NCBI RefSeq assembly: GCF_030817595.1
Contig: NZ_JAUSZN010000001.1
Coordinates: 5,454,001 to 5,518,000 of the forward strand
Length of the DNA: 64,000 bases
Direction of reading: 5' to 3'
From: Neobacillus niacini
GTDB taxonomy: Bacteria > Bacillota > Bacilli > Bacillales > Cytobacillaceae
Shown: in pieces, positions 12,294 through 20,084 of the stretch
Numbering within the stretch: the stretch's first letter is position 1
Layout: every line of letters begins with the position of its first letter
Translations under genes and position numbers: made by a program
Notes under the pieces: generated by a model
What the model was told of the DNA's origin: nothing
The model's input: the letters and a program-made list of their open reading frames with translations, nothing else
Database searches by the model: none

Positions 12294-12322
12294 GAGGAGA
12301 CAAACTAATCGTTTGTCTCCTC
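12294..12322 (+). terminator. suf operon terminator, left copy of the IS target duplication
   Basis: Near-perfect 12-bp stem GAGGAGACAAAC / GTTTGTCTCCTC with loop TAATC. Bases 12294-12321 are repeated exactly at 14000-14027 on the far side of the IS. Confidence 0.85.
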
Positions 12323-12324
12323 AG

Positions 12325-12357
12325 ATTGTCGAGAAAGGTATCTTTCTCGGCAATTTT
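12325..12357 (+). terminator. Terminator-like hairpin inside the left IS end
   Basis: Stem ATTGTCGAGAAAG / CTTTCTCGGCAAT with a GTAT loop, followed by TTTTATTTTT. It would stop any suf read-through entering the IS antisense to its transposase. Confidence 0.75.
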
Positions 12358-12380
12358 TATTTTTCTGCCTGCCCAAAGGC

Positions 12381-12514
12381 CTGTTGATTTCCGCTCCAGG
12401 TGCTTCGCTTTCCGCGGGCGTGCCGGGGAGCCTCCTCAGCGCTTAAGCGCCTGCGGGGTCTCCCCAGCCCCGTACTCCCGCAGGAGTCTTCGCACCTTCC
12501 GCTCCAATCAACAG
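12381..12514. repeat. CTGTTGATT-ended GC-rich repeat, copy 1 (inside the IS)
   Basis: A 134-bp GC-rich element bounded by CTGTTGATT and AATCAACAG. Its core has GAGCCTCCTC, a GCGCTTAAGCGC palindrome, GGGGTCTCC and CTCCCGCAGGAGTCTTCG. The same blocks occur at 27360-27551 and (opposite strand) 49204-49457. It holds no gene. The transposase stop codon lies in its right end. Confidence 0.88.
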
Positions 12515-13902
12515 GGGGAATGAACCTGGAGATTGCCACACACTTTTTCAAACCTGGCTAAGTGCGTGGCAATCTTTTTCATGTTTTGGCATGCTGCGGT
12601 AAGTAACACTTGCTCACTCGCATTTTGCAATCCCCGTAACCTACAATAGCGAAGCCCATGCAGTTCTTTTGAATCTGCGAAGCTTCGCTCTACTTTTTCT
12701 TTTCTAAATTTATATAGTATTTTACCTGACTTTGAAAGTCTGTTAAGTCGAACCTTTTCCTTATGTTCCTCCCAAACATGTCTGGTAACTACTTTTGTTT
12801 TATTTTGAGATTTTGTACACTCAGGCAGGAGTGGGCAGTTAGTACACTTTTTAGGATCTGACTTATATTCCCGATAACCTTCTCTTGTAGTTGTACGATA
12901 TTGTAACTCCTGACCATTTGGACAAACATACAAATCTCTATCTTTGTCATATGTAAACTTCCATTTAGGAAATAACCCTTTTGTTGATTGATATCTTCTG
13001 TGAGCGATAACTCCAAAAATATTGCGTTCATTAAGTCCCTTACAAATCGGATTTGTCAGGTAACCCGAATCAAGTGCCACAGCTTCTACTTTAAATCCAA
13101 AACGTTCGACCTGACGGTCTAACCGTGAAAGATAGGGGACAGAATCGTGAACATTTCCTGCTGTAACATACGCATCAGTTATGATGTTGAACTTCATGTC
13201 GGTAGTTCGATGATCAAGATAACAGAACATCTCCTGTTTATTCTCTCGTGACATAAACCCGCATTCAGGATCAGTTGTGCTCAGTCGTATTTCCTTTTTC
13301 TCGGTCACCTCCTCCTTTTCCTTTAAAGGCTTTTTTCCATGATCTCTCCTGTCTTCCTCAATAGCTTTGTTTAAATCTTCTACATATTCACGTGTTTCAA
13401 CTTCCACTTCAACTCTAGAGAATTTATGTTTGTTTGCATTCGCTTTAAGGTGTGTGGAATCGGAAAATAAAACCCTTCCTCCAACCATCTTGTGGTTAAT
13501 TGCTTTGAAGACAATCTCATCAAAAATTTCCTGAAATATATTTGTATCTTTAAAACGGGTTCGCCGATTCCAACTAATGGTGGAATGATGGGGAACTGTA
13601 TCGTTTAGCTTTAATCCTAAGAACCATCGATAGGCCACATTCGTCTGAATTTCACGCTCTAATTGTCGTTCAGAACGAATGCCATAAAAATATCCGATAA
13701 ACATCATCTTAAAGAGCTGTATAGGGTCCGAAGGACGCCCGTTATTTTCTGAATAAAAAGGACGGACCTTCTCACCAATAAAAGAAAAATCAATATACTT
13801 GTCCACCTTCCTTAATAGGTGATCTTGCGGTACTAAATCATCAATAAAAACAAATTCAGCTTCGTTTTGTATTTCTCTTTTTGGCTTATACATTCTATCC
13901 AC
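12508..13902 (-). CDS. IS1182-family transposase
   Basis: A 464-residue DDE transposase starting [17 protein letters not shown]. Candidate catalytic residues are the Asp in [12 protein letters not shown], the Asp in [11 protein letters not shown] and the Glu in [17 protein letters not shown] four-cysteine block [10 protein letters not shown] lies between them. The frame is unbroken, so the element could be active. The last codons read VHSPC and the stop TGA falls in the end of the repeat at 12381-12514, so the natural C-terminus may have been altered by that repeat. Confidence 0.93.
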   Translation of the reverse strand: MDRMYKPKREIQNEAEFVFIDDLVPQDHLLRKVDKYIDFSFIGEKVRPFYSENNGRPSDPIQLFKMMFIGYFYGIRSERQLEREIQTNVAYRWFLGLKLNDTVPHHSTISWNRRTRFKDTNIFQEIFDEIVFKAINHKMVGGRVLFSDSTHLKANANKHKFSRVEVEVETREYVEDLNKAIEEDRRDHGKKPLKEKEEVTEKKEIRLSTTDPECGFMSRENKQEMFCYLDHRTTDMKFNIITDAYVTAGNVHDSVPYLSRLDRQVERFGFKVEAVALDSGYLTNPICKGLNERNIFGVIAHRRYQSTKGLFPKWKFTYDKDRDLYVCPNGQELQYRTTTREGYREYKSDPKKCTNCPLLPECTKSQNKTKVVTRHVWEEHKEKVRLNRLSKSGKILYKFRKEKVERSFADSKELHGLRYCRLRGLQNASEQVLLTAACQNMKKIATHLARFEKVCGNLQVHSPC

Positions 13903-13974
13903 CGTCCTGTTATTTATATGTATATTATAGCATATTAACGCGGTGAATCATTAAAGTAATTACAAAAAATAATA

Positions 13975-13997
13975 GCTGTCGAGATTTTCTCGACAGC
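13975..13997. other. Hairpin in the right IS end
   Basis: Perfect 10-bp stem GCTGTCGAGA / TCTCGACAGC with loop TTT, two bases from the IS boundary. Its complement matches the inverted repeat at the left end. Confidence 0.75.
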
Positions 13998-13999
13998 CT

Positions 14000-14028
14000 G
14001 AGGAGACAAACTAATCGTTTGTCTCCTT
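14000..14028 (+). terminator. Right copy of the suf terminator (IS target duplication)
   Basis: Exact repeat of 12294-12321, still able to fold. It now lies about 85 bases before the amidase start and may block transcripts leaving the IS. Confidence 0.8.
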
Positions 14029-14113
14029 CTTGCTGTTCCACGAAATTTTTGCCCTTTCGACCTATACAAAAGTGAATATTAGTTCATTTACTATAGTAAG
14101 GGAGATGATAATA

Positions 14114-15100
14114 ATGGTGAAAATTATGTTAGATCCTGGCCATGACATTAACACGTCTGGGAAACGTGCCCCAGTTGGAAGTATGCGCGAATTTGAATTT
14201 AATAAGGCAACAGCCCTTCATGTGGCCGATATTCTTTCGCAGTATAATGGAGTAGAAGTATTTTTATCTCACGATTTGAACGATGGAATTGATACGAGTC
14301 TAGATGCGCGTGCGGCATTAGCAAATCGACTACAAGTAAATTGTCTAGTAAGTATCCATGCGAATGCAGGCGCTGCCTCGGCAAGAGGAATCGAAACCTA
14401 TATCTACTTAAATACACCTACAAGTACAAATAACTTGGCAAGAATGATTCACGACCAAACTGTTAGCATTACAGGTATGGTTAATCGTGGGGTGAAACGT
14501 GCTGATTTTGCTATCTTACGTGAAACTAACATGGACGCACTTTTAATTGAATGTGGGTTTATGACCAATAATCAAGATTTAGCATTACTAAAATCAGATG
14601 AATACCGAAGAAGATGTGCCCAAGGTATCGTCAATGGATTGGCTCAATTTTACGGTTTGACTAGGAAAGCAGCACCAGCACCAGCACTAGCACCGGTGCC
14701 AGCAGTAACGCGTGCACCCTCTGTTGTGTATGAAGCACATATCGAGAACATCGGGTGGCAAGGACCTAAGAGAAACGGAGAAACAGCGGGAACTACAGGA
14801 AAGTCTTTAAGGCTTGAGGCATTAACAGTAAGATTAGAAAATACGGATGCGCAGTTAGTGATGGAAGGCCACGTTGAAAATAAAGGGTGGACAACTGTTA
14901 GAACAAACGGTGAAGTCTTTGGAACGATAGGCGAAGGATTACGTTTAGAGGCAATAAGAATAAATAGTGACCAACTTACTATTTTATACAGAGTTCATGT
15001 GCAAAATATTGGCTGGACAGATTGGAAGAAAAATGGAGAAGTTGCAGGTACCACAGGGCAAGCGTTACGGATAGAAGCGGTTGAGATAAAATTAGGATAA
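14114..15100 (+). CDS. N-acetylmuramoyl-L-alanine amidase with three C-terminal ChW-type repeats
   Basis: A 328-residue protein that should cut the bond between muramic acid and the stem peptide. Residues 1-180 are an Amidase_3 domain with zinc and catalytic residues His10 (LDPGHD), Glu26 (REFEF), His82 (SIHANAG) and Glu146 (LLIECGFM). A Pro-Ala linker (about 185-202) leads to three repeats with the pattern H-x-x-N-x-G-W then NGE-x-x-GT-x-G-x-x-LRLEA, as in ChW (clostridial hydrophobic W) repeats. There is no signal peptide, as in CwlC or phage endolysins. AAGGGAG sets the ATG at 14114 over upstream in-frame codons. It directly follows the IS. Confidence 0.88.
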   Translation: MVKIMLDPGHDINTSGKRAPVGSMREFEFNKATALHVADILSQYNGVEVFLSHDLNDGIDTSLDARAALANRLQVNCLVSIHANAGAASARGIETYIYLNTPTSTNNLARMIHDQTVSITGMVNRGVKRADFAILRETNMDALLIECGFMTNNQDLALLKSDEYRRRCAQGIVNGLAQFYGLTRKAAPAPALAPVPAVTRAPSVVYEAHIENIGWQGPKRNGETAGTTGKSLRLEALTVRLENTDAQLVMEGHVENKGWTTVRTNGEVFGTIGEGLRLEAIRINSDQLTILYRVHVQNIGWTDWKKNGEVAGTTGQALRIEAVEIKLG

Positions 15101-15174
15101 TGAGAAAGACTTCCAGAAAAATTCAATCGAATAATATGGATCCGCTTGTCGTTCTGGCAGGCGGATTTTTGGTA

Positions 15175-15382
15175 ATGAGAGCCCAAAGAACCTGTTGAAA
15201 AAGGAAAACGGTCACTCATAAAGTCAATGAGAGCTCGAGAACCTGTATAAAAAGGAGAAACGGTCACTCATGAGGTCAATGAGAGCCCGCGAACCTGTTG
15301 AAAAAGGAGAAACGGTCACTCATGAGGTCAATGAGAGCCCAAGAACCTGTTAAAAAAGGAAATAAGGTCACTCATAAGGTCG
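15175..15382. repeat. Tandem array, 4 units of 52 bp
   Basis: Units begin ATGAGAG at 15175, 15227, 15279 and 15331 and differ by a few bases; the last one decays near its end. Each unit holds AACCTGTTGAAAAAGGA and CGGTCACTCAT, so its ends (ATGAG and CTCAT) are complementary. There is no open frame in it. The rest of 15101-15462 is a short spacer with the yunF ribosome site. Confidence 0.92.
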
Positions 15383-15462
15383 ATAAGAAATATAAAACTA
15401 GTCGCCAGAAATACGCTTGAAAATGAGGTTATGCTATTATTATTAGGTGGAGGTGATTTAGG

Positions 15463-16308
15463 ATGATTTACATTGGTGTAACAGGGTGGGGGGATCATGA
15501 TAGCCTATATCCGGACCACACCTTACCTCGAGACAAACTAAAAGAATATGCAGGTCATTTTCCTACCGTAGAAGTCGACACCGCTTTCTATGCGATTCAA
15601 CCAAGAAGAAATGCAGTTAAGTGGGTCAACGACACAACAGACTCATTCCAGTTCATAATTAAAGCGTACCAGGGTATGACAGGTCATAAGCGTGGCGAAA
15701 CCCCATTCGCAACCAAACAAGAAATGTTTCAGGCTTTCAAAGAGTCTCTAGAACCATACATAGAAGCAAACAAATTAGCAATGGTCCTATTTCAGTTTCC
15801 GCCCTGGTTCGATTGTAAGCGGGAAAACGTGGAATATTTACGTTGGTGTAAAAATGCAATGGGTGATTTACCTTGTGCACTCGAGTTCAGGCACCAATCT
15901 TGGTTTACAACCAGATATCGCCAGCATACACTAGATTTTATGAAAGAGGAAAGATGGATACATAGTATTTGCGATGAACCCCAATCAGGTGAGGGTTCCA
16001 TACCAGCCGTATTAGAAGCAATTGATTCTGAAAAACTTCTGATTAGATTCCATGGACGAAACGTGCATGGCTGGCAAAAACGTCAGGCTGAAAATTGGCG
16101 TGAGGTGCGCTACCTCTATCGTTATAATCAACAAGAGCTCGAAGAATGGGCAAATATTATTAGACAATTAGCCAAGGAATCTGCTAATGTCTATGTTCTT
16201 TTTAACAACAATTCCGGCGGCGATGCAGCCGATAACGCGAAAGAGATGATTGACCTTTTAAATATAAAATATGAGGACCTTGCTCCAAGACAACTGGATT
16301 TATTTTAA
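15463..16308 (+). CDS. yunF: DUF72 protein YunF
   Basis: A 281-residue TIM-barrel-like DUF72 protein. Early residues read IGVTGWGDHDSLYP, followed by TVEVDTAFYAIQP, ALEFRHQSW and VYVLFNNNSGGDAA, all family hallmarks with conserved Glu, Asp and Asn. Its biochemical role is not established. The ribosome site AGGTGGAGGTGA lies before the ATG. It heads the yunF-E-D-C-B run but is fenced on both sides by 52-bp tandem arrays, so it may be transcribed alone. Confidence 0.88.
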   Translation: MIYIGVTGWGDHDSLYPDHTLPRDKLKEYAGHFPTVEVDTAFYAIQPRRNAVKWVNDTTDSFQFIIKAYQGMTGHKRGETPFATKQEMFQAFKESLEPYIEANKLAMVLFQFPPWFDCKRENVEYLRWCKNAMGDLPCALEFRHQSWFTTRYRQHTLDFMKEERWIHSICDEPQSGEGSIPAVLEAIDSEKLLIRFHGRNVHGWQKRQAENWREVRYLYRYNQQELEEWANIIRQLAKESANVYVLFNNNSGGDAADNAKEMIDLLNIKYEDLAPRQLDLF

Positions 16309-16353
16309 AGGCTCTGTTATAGAAAGATGTTGATTTTTCTCACGGAATTTTGT

Positions 16354-16509
16354 ATGAAGGACTAATCTCATTGGGAAACCTCCTGATTTGTCTTTCATCA
16401 TGCTTATGAAGGACTAATCTTACTGGGAATCCTCCTAATTTGTCTTTCATCATGCATATGAAGGACTAATCTCAATGGGAACTTTCCTGATTTGTCTTTC
16501 ATCAACCTT
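16354..16509. repeat. Second tandem array, 3 units of 52 bp
   Basis: Units start ATGAAGGACTAATCT at 16354, 16406 and 16458 and end with GTCTTTCATCA. The ends (ATGAAGGAC and GTCTTTCAT) are nearly complementary, so each unit can fold. The period equals that of the array at 15175 but the sequence is different. Confidence 0.92.
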
Positions 16510-16574
16510 TTTACCGGGGGATTAAGGATCAACAATGAAATTTAACAAAGCTATTTTAAAAAAGGAGAAAGATT

Positions 16575-17396
16575 ATGGAGTGGATTGTTTTAGTATTGAT
16601 AGGGATCGCGGGCAGTTCCTTAGGCAGTTTAATTGGATTGGGCGGAGGGATCGTGATTGTTCCTTCCTTGCTCTTTTTAGGCTCTCTGTCTACATTTGGT
16701 TATATTTCTCCTCAGACAGCCGTGGGCACCTCCCTTTTTACGATGATTTTTACCGGACTTTCTTCCACGTTAGCTTATATGAAGCATAAAACGGTGGATT
16801 ATAAAAGTGGATTGATTTTTTTGATTGGAAGTGGTCCTGGGAGTATCTTAGGAGCGTGGGTAACAGAGATATTAGATTTAAAATCATTCAATTTATTTTT
16901 CGGTATTTTTATCATTTTTGTTTCATTTGTGCTGTTATTGAAAGATATACTAAAGCCGATCCCTTATCGTAAGGATAAAGGGATTGTTCGAAGCTTTACA
17001 GATAACACAGGAAAAATCTTTGAATATGGATTTAACCCTGTAATGGGAGTTATTATTTCGCTTATTGTCGGCTTTTTATCCGGGATTCTAGGTGTTGGCG
17101 GTGGATCGTTAATGGTGCCGACCATGATCCTATTCTTTTTCTTTCCTCCCCATGTAGCAACAGCCACTTCGATGTTTATGATCTTGCCAACATCCATCCT
17201 TAGCTCCATTACCCATATTACTTTGGGGAATGTTGATTGGCTGCTTGCATTGGCGTTAGTTCCTGGGGCATGGATTGGTGCCAGGGTCGGGGTCTACTTA
17301 AACACAAGGTTAAAAAGCAAAACAATTGTTTTATTACTAAGAACCATATTAATCATTGTCGGCATACGATTAATTTATGAAGGTATTATGGGTTAA
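16575..17396 (+). CDS. yunE: TauE/SafE-family sulfite/anion exporter-like membrane protein YunE
   Basis: A 273-residue polytopic membrane protein with about eight hydrophobic segments in two halves. Each half starts with the glycine-rich family motif: GSLIGLGGGIVIVP near residue 17 and SGILGVGGGSLMVP near residue 172. The family moves small anions such as sulfite or sulfoacetate; the substrate here is unknown. AAAGGAG precedes the ATG, and yunD follows after 18 bases. Confidence 0.9.
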   Translation: MEWIVLVLIGIAGSSLGSLIGLGGGIVIVPSLLFLGSLSTFGYISPQTAVGTSLFTMIFTGLSSTLAYMKHKTVDYKSGLIFLIGSGPGSILGAWVTEILDLKSFNLFFGIFIIFVSFVLLLKDILKPIPYRKDKGIVRSFTDNTGKIFEYGFNPVMGVIISLIVGFLSGILGVGGGSLMVPTMILFFFFPPHVATATSMFMILPTSILSSITHITLGNVDWLLALALVPGAWIGARVGVYLNTRLKSKTIVLLLRTILIIVGIRLIYEGIMG

Positions 17397-17414
17397 AAAG
17401 GATGCGAATCATGC

Positions 17415-18761
17415 ATGGAATACATTCACATATATCATACAAATGATCTTCATAGCCATTTAAAACGATGGCCGCGAATTCAGCATTTCTTAACTAGCCG
17501 AAGAACATATCACGAAGCAGCGGGGGAAGAATTTTTACTTTTTGATATAGGTGATTTTATTGACAGGTGGCACCCGCTTTCAGAAGGAACCCAGGGGCAA
17601 GGGAATATTGAGTTGTTAAATGAAAGCGGCTATACTGCAGTTACGATTGGTAACAATGAGGGAGTTAACTTCCCTTATGATGGCCTGAATCATTTGTATG
17701 ACAACAGGAAATTTGATGTTGTCCTGGCTAACCTCTATAACAGTCACAAGCAATATCCAGAGTGGCTAAAGCCATACAAAATTTATAAAACCAAAAAAGG
17801 TACTCGAATTGGTGTGATTGGATTAACAGCCAATTTTTCGCTTCTTTATGAGCTATTAGGCTGGCATCTTACAGAACCTATTGAAGAATTAAAAAGCTGG
17901 ATTCAGACGCTGAGGAATCAATCAGATATCATTGTTCTGCTTTCTCATCTCGGACTTAACCATGATGAACAAATTGCAAGAGAATTTCCAGAGGTCGATA
18001 TTATTCTAGGAGGTCATACTCACCATACACTTCCTGAGGGAAAGTTGGAGGGACAGACATTGCTTGCCGGGGCTGGTAAGCATGGAAGATATGTTGGGTA
18101 TGTTTGCATTCAAGTTGATGAGAGAAAACACATTGGCAAACAAGCACTATTATATAATGTGATGGAACTTCCTTCAGTACCAGATGAGAAAGCTATTTCT
18201 AAAGAACTTTACCGAAAAGGAAAGAAATTGTTAAATCAAAAAATCACCAAATTTCCAAAGGAATACCCACATGAACCGTTTCAGAAAGCTGAGCTTGCCC
18301 AGCTCCTTTGCCAAGCACTTAGAGAATGGTGCAAGGCAGATTGTGCATTTATTAATGGAGGTCTTATATTAGGTCCATTACCAAGTAAAGTGACATTATA
18401 TGATGTGCTCTCTATTTGTCCACACCCAATTAATCCTTGTAAAATTGAACTTACAGGCAGTGAATTAAAGAAGGTATTGCTTGAAACAAGGGGGCAAGAC
18501 TGGGCAGACCAGCAGGTAGTCGGGCTTGGTTTTAGGGGAACAGTGATGGGAGAAAGTATATATGACAGGATTAGCTTTAATGAAAACAGTGACATCTTTA
18601 TCAATGGGGAACAATTAGACTTAAAACAGACCTATACCATTGCGGTACCAGATATGTTTACCTTCGGACACTTTTTCAAAGAAGTATTTCCACGAAAGAA
18701 AAAGGAATATTTTCTTCCTGAATTTTTACGGGACTTACTGAAATGGAAATTAGAAAAGTAG
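17415..18761 (+). CDS. yunD: Metallophosphoesterase / 5'-nucleotidase-like protein YunD
   Basis: A 448-residue protein with an N-terminal calcineurin-type phosphoesterase and a C-terminal 5'-nucleotidase domain. Metal motifs are HTNDLHSH, FDIGDFID, TIGNNE, LLSHLGLNHD and LGGHTHH. The substrate pocket region around ADCAFINGGLI belongs to the second domain. No signal peptide, so it acts on cytosolic nucleotides or related esters. It follows yunE closely. Confidence 0.9.
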   Translation: MEYIHIYHTNDLHSHLKRWPRIQHFLTSRRTYHEAAGEEFLLFDIGDFIDRWHPLSEGTQGQGNIELLNESGYTAVTIGNNEGVNFPYDGLNHLYDNRKFDVVLANLYNSHKQYPEWLKPYKIYKTKKGTRIGVIGLTANFSLLYELLGWHLTEPIEELKSWIQTLRNQSDIIVLLSHLGLNHDEQIAREFPEVDIILGGHTHHTLPEGKLEGQTLLAGAGKHGRYVGYVCIQVDERKHIGKQALLYNVMELPSVPDEKAISKELYRKGKKLLNQKITKFPKEYPHEPFQKAELAQLLCQALREWCKADCAFINGGLILGPLPSKVTLYDVLSICPHPINPCKIELTGSELKKVLLETRGQDWADQQVVGLGFRGTVMGESIYDRISFNENSDIFINGEQLDLKQTYTIAVPDMFTFGHFFKEVFPRKKKEYFLPEFLRDLLKWKLEK

Positions 18762-18828
18762 TCCTAGAATGTATACACGCTTTTTCTCTCGCTTTCATAA
18801 GTTGATAGTGAGGAAGGGAGTGTGTAAA

Positions 18829-19131
18829 TTGATTGAGTTATCACCGGTAGAGATTAATGGTCACACGTTCTTGGCTGTTACTGTCTTGCTACCAAAAACT
18901 ACACTGCTCTCCATAAGCAATGATAAGGGATATATTATGTGCGGTGCTTTAGATGTGGGGTTATTGAATGAAAAGTTAAAGGATCGTAAAATCATTGCAG
19001 CAAGAGCAGTGGGGGTAAGAACCATTGAACAGCTACTTAACGCACCAATGGAGTCAGTTACAGTCGAGGCAGAAGCAATTGGTATTACAAAAGGAATGCT
19101 TGGAAAAGACGCTCTGTTGAAAATGGTATGA
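18829..19131 (+). CDS. yunC: DUF1805 protein YunC
   Basis: A 100-residue protein, starting at TTG 18829 behind AAGGGAG (18814-18820). Upstream in-frame ATG at 18769 lacks a ribosome site and would overlap the yunD tail region, and known YunC proteins start with MI-L-P as here. The signature GYIMCGALDVGLLNEKL is strongly conserved in DUF1805. The biochemical role is unknown. Confidence 0.87.
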   Translation: MIELSPVEINGHTFLAVTVLLPKTTLLSISNDKGYIMCGALDVGLLNEKLKDRKIIAARAVGVRTIEQLLNAPMESVTVEAEAIGITKGMLGKDALLKMV

Positions 19132-19158
19132 AAAGCTTGCATTCGTGCAGGCTTTTTC
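19132..19158 (+). terminator. Terminator after yunC
   Basis: Stem AAAGCTTGC / GCAGGCTTT (one G-T pair) followed by TTTT. The following 120 bases to yunB are a GC-richer spacer with a GCCTG...CAGGC inverted pair; I see no gene there. Confidence 0.65.
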
Positions 19159-19296
19159 TTATGCACCGACTCACATTATGCCTGTCGCCCCTTGGGCAAG
19201 GCGCTGTCGTTTTCTTCGGCCAGGCAAGCTAGTATAAATTTATAGGCTAGTTCATCCCTTTCCCGCATACATATAAAATGTAAGGGGGGATCATTT

Positions 19297-20052
19297 TTGG
19301 CTAAGTTTCGTGTGCGTCACCGAAAACGGGGACCGTTACCTTTCCGATACGTTTTGTTATTATCGTTTGTCTTTTTTATATTGTCTACTGCAATGGGAAT
19401 ATGGCTGGTCAACAAGGGAATTGAACCATCCTTAATGAGATATGCGGAATCAAAAACCAAGCAAATTGCCTCACAGGTTATCAATAAGGCAATTAACAAG
19501 AAAACGGTAGAAGTAGGAGATGTTATTGCCGTCGAAGCGGGCCAAAATGGTGCGCAGCCGAGTGCCAGTTTAAAAACGGAAATCATAAATCAGAAATTAT
19601 CCGAAATCACCAATGAAATACAGAAAAACTTAAATGCAGCAGAAAAAGGAGATCTTGATTCACTAGAGAAATTAACGGATGTTGATATTGAGGTAAATAC
19701 AGAGCAACAGGATGGGATAGTGTGGAATGTCCCGCTTGGTCAAGCAACCAACATGGCCTTGTTAGGAAATTTAGGTCCTAAAATCCCTGTTAGGTTTCAT
19801 GCAATCGGGGAAGTACGTCCAGATGTGAAAATTAACCCAAAACCAATGGGAATCAATAATACATGGATTGATGTCGCAATCCATCTAGAGGTTTCCGTGC
19901 AAATTATTACTCCGTTTGCTACGGATATAACGAAATTAGAGCAGAATATTCCAGTAGGCGGAAGATTAATTCAAGGGGATGTACCACAATTTTATAATAA
20001 TGGAGGAAATGGTGTTACACCATCCATTGAAATACCTTCTCCTCAAAATTAA
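19297..20052 (+). CDS. yunB: Sporulation protein YunB
   Basis: A 251-residue protein with one N-terminal membrane segment (about residues 16-37) after a basic RHRKRG stretch. The rest is predicted outside. Conserved YunB parts include VPLGQATNMALLGNLGPKIPVRF and IGEVRPDVKINPKPMGINNTWIDV. YunB is made in the mother cell under sigma-E in B. subtilis and is needed for full sporulation efficiency. It starts at TTG 19297 with AAGGGGGGATC upstream. Confidence 0.9.
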   Translation: MAKFRVRHRKRGPLPFRYVLLLSFVFFILSTAMGIWLVNKGIEPSLMRYAESKTKQIASQVINKAINKKTVEVGDVIAVEAGQNGAQPSASLKTEIINQKLSEITNEIQKNLNAAEKGDLDSLEKLTDVDIEVNTEQQDGIVWNVPLGQATNMALLGNLGPKIPVRFHAIGEVRPDVKINPKPMGINNTWIDVAIHLEVSVQIITPFATDITKLEQNIPVGGRLIQGDVPQFYNNGGNGVTPSIEIPSPQN

Positions 20053-20084
20053 AAGGACTGTCAAAAGAACAGTCCTATTTTTTC
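20053..20084. terminator. Bidirectional terminator between yunB and yunA
   Basis: Stem AGGACTGT / ACAGTCCT with T-rich 3' side on the + strand and AAAA on the 5' side; it can serve both convergent genes. Confidence 0.85.

Larger units (their letters stand above)
12322..13999 (-). mobile_element. Insertion sequence, IS1182 family, inserted in the suf terminator
   Basis: About 1.68 kb with one intact transposase gene on the minus strand. Its ends form a short inverted repeat of the type AGnnTGTCGAGAAA (left at about 12323, right ending at 13999 on the complement). The flanking 28 bases, 12294-12321 and 14000-14027, are identical direct repeats and read as the target duplication. The target is the palindromic suf terminator. 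Known IS1182 members make target duplications of variable length. Both ends carry hairpins (12325-12352 and 13975-13997). Confidence 0.85.

Noticed and set aside
12357..12551. Open frames through the GC-rich repeat copies (also at 27363-27641 and 49245-49454)
   Set aside because: High GC removes stop codons. The frames differ between copies and have no ribosome sites.
15175..15382. CRISPR array
   Set aside because: Units follow each other without unique spacers and there are no cas genes, so these are tandem repeats.
16535..16789. 84-codon frame overlapping the yunE start
   Set aside because: It is out of frame with yunE, has no good ribosome site and no family pattern.
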